Positions 1-5,042 of a stretch of 5,042 bases of DNA are shown here, piece after piece. Location of the stretch: NCBI GenBank assembly GCA_023260735.1, contig JALQUL010000284.1, positions 1 to 5,042 of the forward strand. Reading direction: 5' to 3'. A program made the translations under genes and the position numbers. This DNA is from Limnohabitans sp. Its GTDB lineage: Bacteria; Pseudomonadota; Gammaproteobacteria; Burkholderiales; Burkholderiaceae_C. Positions within the stretch are counted from its first letter, which is position 1. Every line of letters begins with the position of its first letter. Below the pieces are notes generated by a model, which did not search any database, had not been told where the DNA came from, and saw only the letters and a list, made by a program, of their open reading frames with translations.

Positions 1-158
1 GGGTCGCAAACCACTTGAACATAACCTTCTCGGTCACGCAAATCGACAAAAATAACGCCACCATGATCGCGGCGACGATTCACCCAACCGCATAAGGTAA
101 CTGTTTCGCCTAGTTGGGCTTCGGTAACAAGACCGCAATAATGGGAACGCATGCTCAT
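1..158 (-). CDS. aspS: Aspartyl-tRNA synthetase, N-terminal fragment (runs off the left edge)
   Basis: Class IIb aminoacyl-tRNA synthetase that charges tRNA-Asp (and possibly tRNA-Asn) with aspartate in the cytoplasm. Only the first 52 codons are visible, all within the anticodon-binding OB-fold. The reading RSHYCG, then TLCGWVNRRRDHGGVIF, then DLRDREGYVQVV is diagnostic of bacterial AspRS. Two in-frame ATGs are possible, at 158 (MSMRSHYC) and 152 (MRSHYC, the start usual in the family). An AGAG six bases upstream favours 158, but either could be right. Counting from the 152 start, residue 30 is His (bases 63-65), where E. coli has Leu30. Non-discriminating AspRS enzymes such as that of Pseudomonas aeruginosa also carry His there. 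The gene follows the DUF502 gene after 155 bases that hold a terminator-like hairpin, so it is probably transcribed at least partly on its own. Catalytic motifs 1-3 lie outside the window. Confidence 0.96.
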   Translation of the reverse strand, partial: MSMRSHYCGLVTEAQLGETVTLCGWVNRRRDHGGVIFVDLRDREGYVQVVCD

Positions 159-191
159 AAAAAACTCTGCTAATAAATAGGATTGAATAAT

Positions 192-231
192 AAAAAACAA
201 GTTGGATTTGCTAAGCTTCTCATCCAACTCG
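192..231 (-). terminator. Intrinsic terminator (or leader attenuator) between the DUF502 gene and aspS
   Basis: On the minus strand AGTTGGAT (229-222) pairs perfectly with ATCCAACT (207-200). The stem extends outward by a G-U and a C-G pair to 231/198, giving ten pairs around a 14-base loop. Six T residues follow at once (197-192). This is the layout of a rho-independent terminator for the fmdB-DUF502 unit. It ends only about 34 bases before the aspS start, so it could instead sit in the aspS 5' leader and act as an attenuator. The stem has only moderate GC content, so termination may be partial. Confidence 0.7.
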
Positions 232-239
232 CTTCAAGG

Positions 240-269
240 CTTATAAACTTTTAACCCTCTATTGTACAA
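240..269 (-). promoter_or_regulatory. Possible aspS promoter
   Basis: Minus-strand TATAAG (245-240) matches five of six bases of the sigma-70 -10 box. It lies 18 bases after TTGTAC (269-264), which matches only TTG of the -35 consensus. Transcription would start near 233, just before the hairpin at 231-198, so that the hairpin would form the very 5' end of the aspS mRNA. The weak -35 box and the AT-rich background make this tentative. The same -35 stretch also lies within a small inverted repeat, ctatt-gta / tac-c-aatag (259-280), with a single bulged base. Confidence 0.3.
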
Positions 270-313
270 AATACCAATAGTGAGCTTTTGATTCATTTAA
301 ATAAAAATTTTAA

Positions 314-952
314 TTAAATTTTAACTGCTGAATCTACAACTTTTAAAGCAGATGGTGCAGGTACAACCACCCCCATGGAAACAATGTACTTAAGTGCATC
401 ATCTACTGACATCTCTAGCTCGATACATGATTGCCGCGGTAACATTACAAAATAACCACCAGTTGGATTAGGTGTAGTGGGAACATAAATACTTAAAAAA
501 TCACCCGGTAAATGAATAGCAGCATCACCTCCAGGTGAGCCAGTAACAAATGCAATCGTCCAAATCCCTTCTCTTGGCCATTGAATTAAAACTGCTTTTC
601 TGAATGCATTACCACTATCTGATAAAAGGGTATCAGACACTTGTTTAACACCAGAATAAATTGAGCCTACGACTGGAATTTTATGGACTAATTTATGCCA
701 CCAGGACAGAAGTTTACGGCCAAATAAATTACTAGTGACAGCACCTAAAACTAATAAAATAACAAACGCTAGTATGACACCAAAACCTGGAATATTCATT
801 CCAATTAGGGTATGAGGTCGCCACTCCTCAGGCAAAATTAATAACGTTTGATCTAGTGTACCCACTATCCAATTTAATACCCAAAGGGTAATGAGTAAAG
901 GCAAACAAACTAATAATCCTGCAAGCAACCATTTACGGATGGATTTAATCAT
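314..952 (-). CDS. DUF502 family two-helix inner-membrane protein
   Basis: Membrane protein of unknown biochemical function, 212 residues from the start chosen here, which is typical for DUF502. Hydrophobic helices lie at about 8-30 and 55-78. They are followed by the family-typical KIPVVGSIYSGVKQVSDTL segment (91-109) and a soluble C-terminal part with FVTG and the conserved VPTTPNPTGGYFVMLP stretch (157-172). A longer frame opens with GTG at 964, but I chose ATG at 952. A GAGGA Shine-Dalgarno (958-962) lies five bases before that ATG and covers the fmdB stop codon, so the gene is probably translationally coupled to fmdB. The stop is TAA at 314-316, and a terminator-like hairpin follows about 80 bases later. 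The fmdB / DUF502 / aspS order recurs in betaproteobacteria (from memory of such genomes). It suggests but does not prove a shared role, and no function can be assigned from sequence. Confidence 0.93.
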   Translation of the reverse strand: MIKSIRKWLLAGLLVCLPLLITLWVLNWIVGTLDQTLLILPEEWRPHTLIGMNIPGFGVILAFVILLVLGAVTSNLFGRKLLSWWHKLVHKIPVVGSIYSGVKQVSDTLLSDSGNAFRKAVLIQWPREGIWTIAFVTGSPGGDAAIHLPGDFLSIYVPTTPNPTGGYFVMLPRQSCIELEMSVDDALKYIVSMGVVVPAPSALKVVDSAVKI

Positions 953-957
953 AAGTT

Positions 958-962
958 TCCTC
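958..962 (-). promoter_or_regulatory. Ribosome binding site that sets the DUF502 start
   Basis: Minus-strand GAGGA is followed by AACTT and then ATG at 952, a near-ideal Shine-Dalgarno distance. It overlaps the TGA stop of fmdB (963-961). The alternative GTG at 964 would place this GAGGA inside the gene, and only weak purine runs lie upstream of it. This is the main reason to call the start at 952 instead of 964. Confidence 0.75.
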
Positions 963-1341
963 ACTCGTTTGACGAGCCAGTAGATGAGCTAGTGTTAGTG
1001 GCTGGAGCTGAAGCAGTTTGACCAGCAGAAGAGGAATTGGACGAAGGTGAAGTAGTTGAGGGAGTAGAACTAGGCGACGTATCAGTTGAGACGGTACTCA
1101 CTGCAGGTTCAGAAGCTTTGGGCACGGAGCCCCCTTCAGAAGATTTTGCAGCACTTGCACCTTCACGAAAGTCAGTTACATACCAGCCAGAACCTTTTAA
1201 TTGAAATCCTGCTGCTGTCACTTGTTTAGTGAAGGTTTCTTGACCGCAAGCTGGGCAGTTAGTGAGTGGGGCATCTGACATTTTTTGTAAAACATCTTTG
1301 GCATGTCCGCACGAGCTACACTTATAAGCATAAATTGGCAT
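961..1341 (-). CDS. FmdB family zinc-ribbon protein with Ser/Thr-rich tail
   Basis: Small putative regulatory protein of the FmdB family (CxxC_CxxC_SSSS type), 126 residues. The N-terminal MPIYAYKC opening is typical. Two CxxC pairs (C8/C11 and C29/C32) form the expected zinc ribbon, and GFQLKGSGWYVTDFR (45-59) is the second conserved family block. Residues 61-126 are low complexity: Ser and Thr make up about half, with Ala, Pro, Gly and Asn, so this part is probably disordered. The family was named from a gene in a formamidase/acetamidase locus of Methylophilus, but its molecular role is unresolved. The gene opens a two-gene unit with the DUF502 gene. The ATG at 1341 has no obvious Shine-Dalgarno; its upstream sequence is AT-rich. 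Identity is secure, function is not. Confidence 0.93.
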   Translation of the reverse strand: MPIYAYKCSSCGHAKDVLQKMSDAPLTNCPACGQETFTKQVTAAGFQLKGSGWYVTDFREGASAAKSSEGGSVPKASEPAVSTVSTDTSPSSTPSTTSPSSNSSSAGQTASAPATNTSSSTGSSNE

Positions 1342-1388
1342 AATAATTAACTATATAAAAAAGAATACGAAATTTTAATTAGATGACT

Positions 1389-1417
1389 GTAAGTAGAGTT
1401 AATTAATCACATTTCAA
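1389..1417 (-). promoter_or_regulatory. Shared 29-base element, copy upstream of fmdB
   Basis: In the minus-strand direction this is TTGAAA (1417-1412), a 16-base spacer, then TACTTAC (1395-1389). Read on the plus strand it is GTAAGTAG, 15 bases, TTTCAA. The same blocks at the same spacing occur upstream of the Tim44-like gene (4846-4874), and 22 of the 29 positions are identical. TTGAAA is a good -35-like hexamer, but TACTTA is a poor -10 box, so the element may be a non-canonical promoter or a regulator site. It lies 48 bases before the fmdB start. Confidence 0.4.
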
Positions 1418-1554
1418 GATTAGTGATTTATTTGTCATTCATTTAAAGAAACATTTCATTGGTTAAAATGAACTAGTAGTATCATTTTAATACTTTAGCC
1501 AAAAGCCTTAATAACAAAGCCAAAAAACTAGACTTCATCGCTTAGAGCTCACAA

Positions 1555-1581
1555 TAAGCCAGAGCATTATTTTGTGGCTTA
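1555..1581 (-). terminator. Weak hairpin just after ubiB
   Basis: On the minus strand TAAGCCA (1581-1575) pairs with TGGCTTA (1561-1555) around a 13-base loop, six bases after the ubiB stop. Only TTGTG follows, without a real T run, so this is at best a weak terminator or an mRNA 3' end structure. Further AGCC and GGCT words at 1497-1522 could form alternative pairings. Confidence 0.35.
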
Positions 1582-1586
1582 GGCTA

Positions 1587-3164
1587 CTAATACATACCAA
1601 AACTCATAATAAATTGCATCACTATTAAGCCAGCAACAAACCCCAAAATTAAAAAAATAATTTTTTGCAATGCAGAATGATGCCTTTTTTGCTCCAACAA
1701 TAAAGCATGAATTTCTTGGCTTAATAAATCAGTCTTATGATGACTATTCTGACTTAAAAATGAATGCAATAAAGTGGGCAATTGAGGCAATAAAACGGCA
1801 TAGGTAGACGCATTCGCCATCACCTCTTTAAGAAACTTTTGTGGTCCAATTTGTTCTTTGGTCCATCTTTCCAAAATCGGCTTGGCAGTCACCCATAAAT
1901 CAAGATCAGGATCGATTTGTCGTCCTAAACCCTCTATGTTCAACAAGGTTTTTTGTAATAGTACCAACTGTGGCTGAATTTCCACTTGAAAGCGTCTAGA
2001 AGTTTGAAACAAGCGCAACAAAATAAGACCTAAAGAAATTTCCTTTAATGGTCTATCAAAATAAGGTTCACAAACTGCTCTAATAGCAGCTTCTAATTCT
2101 TCCACCCTAGTGTTAGCCGGTACCCAACCAGACTGAACATGAAGCAAAGCCACTTTTTTATAATCGCGACTAAAAAATGCACTAAAGTTTTGTACCAAAT
2201 ATTGTTTATCGACCTCGGTTAAAGTTCCTACAATGCCAAAATCAAGAGAAATATAACGGCCAAAAGTCTCTGGCTCTATACTCACCATAATATTACCAGG
2301 ATGCATATCTGCATGGAAATAACCATCTCGGAACACTTGAGTAAAGAAAATAGTCACGCCATCGCTGGCTAACTTTTTCATATCTACACCGGCATGTTTT
2401 AACTTGTCAAGTTGGCTAATAGGTATGCCCTTCATGCGTTCCATGACCATCACCTCAGTACGGCAATAATCCCAATACATTTCTGGAATTAACACCAACT
2501 GCAAATCTTCCATATTGCGTCTTAACTGAGCACTGCTAGCAGCTTCGCGCACCAAATCAAGCTCATCACGAATGGTTCTCGAAAACTCCTCTACCACCTC
2601 TCTAGGTTTTAGTCTTTTACCATCTACACTAAGTTTTTCAAGGGCAGCAGCCATCAAGGCCATGAGGCTTAAATCTTTTTCAATAATAGGCAACATATTA
2701 GGCCGTAAAACCTTTACCGCCACTTCTTTCAACTGACCTGATTTATCCAATAAGGTAGCAAAATGTACTTGAGCCACAGAAGCGCTTGCCACTGGTTTGA
2801 CATCAAAGCTGACAAAAATTTCTGATATTGGTTTTTGTAATGCCTTTTCGATGGTCTGTATCGCTAATTGAGCATCAAAAGGTGGGACTTTATCTTGTAA
2901 AAGGGCCAACTCATCAGCTATATCTGTTGGTAATAAATCACGACGGGTGGATAAAACTTGACCGAACTTCACAAAAATTGGGCCTAAGCTTTCAAGAGCT
3001 AAACGAATTCTTTTGCCAGGTGAGTCAGTTTGTCTGCGCCCCACAGACAATATTTTTCCTAGTAGTTTCAACCATGGAACAGGCGCTAGTTCAAGTAATA
3101 ACTGATCTAAACCATACTGAAATACTACCCTTAAAATAAAGAGGCTACGAAAAAGTCTTTTCAT
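1587..3164 (-). CDS. ubiB: UbiB, ADCK/COQ8-type atypical kinase/ATPase required for ubiquinone biosynthesis
   Basis: Membrane-associated member of the UbiB (ABC1/ADCK) family needed for aerobic ubiquinone synthesis. By analogy with COQ8 it probably uses ATPase activity to support the Ubi enzymes and their lipid intermediates, not classical protein kinase activity. The family marks are all present over 525 residues: KFGQ at 66-69 in the N-terminal extension; the Ala-rich loop ASASVAQVH (126-134) replacing a glycine-rich loop; the ATP-contacting lysine in VAVK (K151); ELD (201-203); the catalytic loop HADMHPGN (284-291); and the metal-binding LDFG (307-310). A hydrophobic helix at about 502-521 forms the C-terminal membrane anchor. 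Length is close to the E. coli protein (about 546). The ATG at 3164 overlaps the ubiJ TGA as ATGA, which indicates translational coupling. No key residue is missing. Confidence 0.97.
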   Translation of the reverse strand: MKRLFRSLFILRVVFQYGLDQLLLELAPVPWLKLLGKILSVGRRQTDSPGKRIRLALESLGPIFVKFGQVLSTRRDLLPTDIADELALLQDKVPPFDAQLAIQTIEKALQKPISEIFVSFDVKPVASASVAQVHFATLLDKSGQLKEVAVKVLRPNMLPIIEKDLSLMALMAAALEKLSVDGKRLKPREVVEEFSRTIRDELDLVREAASSAQLRRNMEDLQLVLIPEMYWDYCRTEVMVMERMKGIPISQLDKLKHAGVDMKKLASDGVTIFFTQVFRDGYFHADMHPGNIMVSIEPETFGRYISLDFGIVGTLTEVDKQYLVQNFSAFFSRDYKKVALLHVQSGWVPANTRVEELEAAIRAVCEPYFDRPLKEISLGLILLRLFQTSRRFQVEIQPQLVLLQKTLLNIEGLGRQIDPDLDLWVTAKPILERWTKEQIGPQKFLKEVMANASTYAVLLPQLPTLLHSFLSQNSHHKTDLLSQEIHALLLEQKRHHSALQKIIFLILGFVAGLIVMQFIMSFGMY

Positions 3165-3694
3165 CGAGTAAAACGGCCACGTAAATTTTGTAAAGCAGAG
3201 GTAATAAATTGAGCAGGTGCATCCCCCATAATTCGCGCCAAATCATGAGTCACATCCCATTGCACATGATCCGCTAGCCAGCTCATTTCAGCCGCCAACT
3301 GAACGTCACCTTCAATTTGTAAATTAGGTTTTTCAGCCTTTAACAAGACTTGAAATATATCAGCCACAGATGTTGTTTGAATGGTCAAGGCCAATTGCGA
3401 AGAAGCAGTAGGATCAGCCAAATTAAACAGCCCTGCAGGAGTTACTTGCAAGCGCCAATCGAAATGACGCCAATGTAAAACCACAATTTTATTAGCTTGT
3501 GTGGCAAGCCTAGCACAAGCAATAGGTTCTTGCATTAATACGTGATTAATTAATAAAACCAATCGATGTTGAACTTCATGTTGCAACCAAACCGGTGCCT
3601 GTGCCGAGTCAATCAAGCGATCAGCGACTTCACTCAAACCTTTAATACCGGCTTGAAATGGACTGGGAAATGAAAAGGGGGACGATGTTGACAT
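3161..3694 (-). CDS. ubiJ: UbiJ, SCP2-domain ubiquinone biosynthesis accessory factor (short form)
   Basis: Lipid-binding accessory protein thought to hold the hydrophobic ubiquinone intermediates and help assemble the soluble Ubi complex. The 177 residues form an SCP2-like domain (about 45-130), starting near LLINHVLMQEPIACARLA and including LQIEGDVQLAAEMSWLADHVQWDVTHDLARIMGDAPA (125-161). This last block is characteristic of UbiJ. The protein ends at LRGRFTR, soon after that block. E. coli UbiJ (about 201 residues, recalled) continues for some 50 more residues into a coiled coil, which I do not see here. The ATG at 3694 has a purine-rich GGGGGA only two to three bases upstream, rather close for a Shine-Dalgarno; no other in-frame start lies nearby. 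The stop overlaps the ubiB start. The neighbouring ubiB, with the Tim44-like gene upstream, supports the assignment. Confidence 0.9.
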   Translation of the reverse strand: MSTSSPFSFPSPFQAGIKGLSEVADRLIDSAQAPVWLQHEVQHRLVLLINHVLMQEPIACARLATQANKIVVLHWRHFDWRLQVTPAGLFNLADPTASSQLALTIQTTSVADIFQVLLKAEKPNLQIEGDVQLAAEMSWLADHVQWDVTHDLARIMGDAPAQFITSALQNLRGRFTR

Positions 3695-3799
3695 AGTCCC
3701 CCATTATTCCACGGTCTTGGCTATTTTTAATGACTCTTTAACTATTTGAATCAAGAAAAGATAACAAAAAACGACTAGTTGTTAGATTTGAGCTAAAAA

Positions 3800-4813
3800 T
3801 TATTGTAAAGCCTGTACACCAGCCACCAACCAGCCACTTGCACCCATTTTAGATTTGCTCATATTCCAGACTTCACGGAATGGTTGTGGACCTTCAAATG
3901 GCGTTTCTTGAATCACGCCATTGAATTCGACACTCGCCAAATACTCGTCACCCAAATCTTCAATACCTAATAATTGAGCATCAAGAGACATAATTTCAGT
4001 TTTATAGGCAACACCAGATGCATCTTTAGCGCGTGATGCCAATTGGTTTTTGATCTCTGAAGCCATTTCGTCCGTCATCATTACACGTAAGGTATCAACG
4101 TCTGATTTATCCCAAGCAGCTTGTAATAGAGTAAAATTACGTTTAGCTGCATTAATAAAGCCTGCTGTATCAAAATCAGCAGGAATTCCCCAAGACTGTG
4201 AACCACTTAAACTGTTAAATCCGTTGTTGGCATTAGCATTAAGTCCTGCACCAATCATTGAACCAGAGTTAGTTTTGTCAAATTTAGCATTTTGACTTTC
4301 CCAAGGGCGAGCTGAAGCATCATTACCGACATGGTTTGGGTTATAAGCCGTAGTAGCGGGGCTAGCTGAACTAGCCGCTCCTGCGAAAGCATAATTACCT
4401 TGTGATGACTGTTTTGAACGCTTGAACATTTTCCATAATAAAAAAGCAGCGCCAGCCAACAAGGCAACCATAAGGAATGAACCTATAGCACCGCCTAAAG
4501 CGCCACCACCCAACGAGCTAAACAACCATGCCATACCTAAACCAGCGGCAATACCGCCTAACATAGCACCCCATGGGCGTTTAGTAGGCGCTGCAGGCGT
4601 TTGACCAGCAACATTTGGGCTGTTAGCATTTTGCGTTTGATTGGTATTTTGAGTTGGAGCAGCATTTTGCTGACGTTGAGTGACATTGCTAGACTGTTTA
4701 CCCATTGAACCACCGCCACCAAGACGACGAGCGGCTTCTGCACTTAAGCTTGAGAAAACCAAGAACAAGGTAAATAAAACTGTAGCTAGCTTCATCATAT
4801 TGAGGCGTATCAT
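3800..4813 (-). CDS. Tim44-like domain protein, exported and membrane-anchored
   Basis: Bacterial Tim44-like domain protein of 337 residues. The N-terminus is a signal peptide or signal anchor (hydrophobic about 8-22, likely cleavage near AEA-A at 25-28). Then comes the family-typical ARRLGGGGSMGKQSSNV (28-44), a Gln/Asn/Thr/Pro-rich linker (45-78), and a glycine-rich hydrophobic region with two candidate membrane helices (about 82-100 and 108-127) followed by KMFKRSK. A second low-complexity linker runs to about 210. The C-terminal Tim44-like domain (about 213-337) starts at FDTAGFINAAKRNFTLLQAAWDK. In mitochondria this domain helps protein import; in bacteria its role is not settled. The ATG at 4813 is preceded by GAGA four bases away. 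Met6 and Met7 are alternative starts without a ribosome binding site. It lies 105 bases upstream of ubiJ and may share its transcript, since I see no convincing terminator between them. Confidence 0.92.
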   Translation of the reverse strand: MIRLNMMKLATVLFTLFLVFSSLSAEAARRLGGGGSMGKQSSNVTQRQQNAAPTQNTNQTQNANSPNVAGQTPAAPTKRPWGAMLGGIAAGLGMAWLFSSLGGGALGGAIGSFLMVALLAGAAFLLWKMFKRSKQSSQGNYAFAGAASSASPATTAYNPNHVGNDASARPWESQNAKFDKTNSGSMIGAGLNANANNGFNSLSGSQSWGIPADFDTAGFINAAKRNFTLLQAAWDKSDVDTLRVMMTDEMASEIKNQLASRAKDASGVAYKTEIMSLDAQLLGIEDLGDEYLASVEFNGVIQETPFEGPQPFREVWNMSKSKMGASGWLVAGVQALQ

Positions 4814-5042
4814 GAGTCTCTTTCTAATAAAAAAATTAATGCTAAGTAAGTAGCGTCGATTACAGAAATTTCAATGGAAACAAGTTGTAAGCGAATGTGA
4901 ATACGAATACTTGTACGTGTAAAACTCACATTGAACTGTAATAAAAATCAATCACACCTAGACACTCGATTTGAAGTGCAAGGTGCAAAACCCAAAAATG
5001 CTCACCATATAATATTTTTAGTTATTCTAACCCAAAGCATGC
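4814..5042. other. Non-coding leader upstream of the Tim44-like gene
   Basis: No open frame of note occurs on either strand, and the minus frames entering from the right edge stop within about 40 bases. The region holds one copy of the 29-base shared element (4846-4874), a 7-base inverted repeat AATGTGA / TCACATT (4894-4900 and 4926-4932), a tandem heptamer GTGCAAG-GTGCAAA (4976-4989), and two copies of AACCCAAA 40 bases apart (4989-4996 and 5029-5036). It also contains a perfect TATAAT on the plus strand (5008-5013), which could serve a divergent gene outside the window but lacks a convincing -35 box. Where the Tim44-like transcript starts cannot be fixed from sequence. Confidence 0.6.
4846..4874 (-). 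promoter_or_regulatory. Shared 29-base element, copy upstream of the Tim44-like gene
   Basis: Minus-strand TTGAAA (4874-4869), 16 bases, then TACTTAC (4852-4846). The two blocks and their spacing equal those at 1389-1417, and 8 of the 15 bases between the outer plus-strand blocks also match. It lies 33 bases before the ATG at 4813, a plausible promoter distance for a short leader. TACTTA is a poor sigma-70 -10 box, so the functional reading (promoter versus operator) is open. Confidence 0.4.

Noticed and set aside
2828..3139. Plus-strand open frame of 103 codons inside ubiB
   Set aside because: It is antisense to the well-conserved N-terminal part of ubiB, resembles no family I know, and has no convincing ribosome binding site.
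3724..3754. Possible separate ubiJ promoter (minus-strand TTGATT at 3754-3749, TAAAAA at 3729-3724)
   Set aside because: The spacer is 19 bases and the -10 box matches only four of six positions; in this AT-rich sequence that is expected by chance.
3763..3790. T-run with near-palindrome AACAACTAGTCGTT after the Tim44-like gene, considered as a terminator
   Set aside because: The arms leave too small a loop or only three pairs plus a mismatch, so no stable hairpin forms before the T-run.
4050..4743. Several short open frames (60-81 codons) on both strands inside the Tim44-like gene
   Set aside because: They are shadows of the low-complexity, alanine- and glycine-rich coding sequence, with biased and unnatural protein composition.
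5020..5042. Possible end of an upstream gene (ubiE expected in some gammaproteobacteria) at the right edge
   Set aside because: All three minus-strand frames stop within about 40 bases, and the few residues visible match no UbiE C-terminus I know.

Overview
The window is ordinary, AT-rich (roughly 40% GC by eye) core chromosome of a betaproteobacterium. The protein sequences, the aspS start, and the order Tim44-like / UbiJ / UbiB / FmdB / DUF502 / AspRS all suggest this. A Methylophilales-like member would fit the base composition, but that placement is a weak inference. All six genes lie on the minus strand, so transcription runs from right to left. I see no mobile element, CRISPR array, tRNA or rRNA, and no stretch of more than 300 bases without a gene.

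In order of transcription, the right edge (4814-5042) is a non-coding leader. It is followed by a secreted or membrane-anchored Tim44-like protein (4813-3800), then after 105 bases by ubiJ (3694-3161) and ubiB (3164-1587). The last two overlap by the four bases ATGA. UbiJ and UbiB are accessory factors of aerobic ubiquinone synthesis: a lipid-binding SCP2-type protein and an ADCK/COQ8-type atypical kinase/ATPase. This UbiJ appears to lack the C-terminal coiled coil of the E. coli protein.

A 245-base non-coding gap (1342-1586) separates ubiB from a second unit. That unit holds a zinc-ribbon FmdB-family protein (1341-961) and a two-helix DUF502 membrane protein (952-314), whose ribosome binding site lies across the FmdB stop codon. 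A hairpin followed by six T on the minus strand (192-231) then precedes aspS, of which only the first 52 codons are in the window. The AspRS fragment carries His at the position (E. coli Leu30) associated with non-discriminating AspRS, which suggests the indirect GatCAB route to Asn-tRNA.

The most unexpected non-coding signal is a 29-base element present upstream of both the Tim44-like gene (4846-4874) and the fmdB-DUF502 unit (1389-1417). The two copies share GTAAGTAG and TTTCAA blocks at identical spacing (plus-strand reading). It may be a shared promoter or operator that ties the two units together. I found no evidence of a new multi-gene system.
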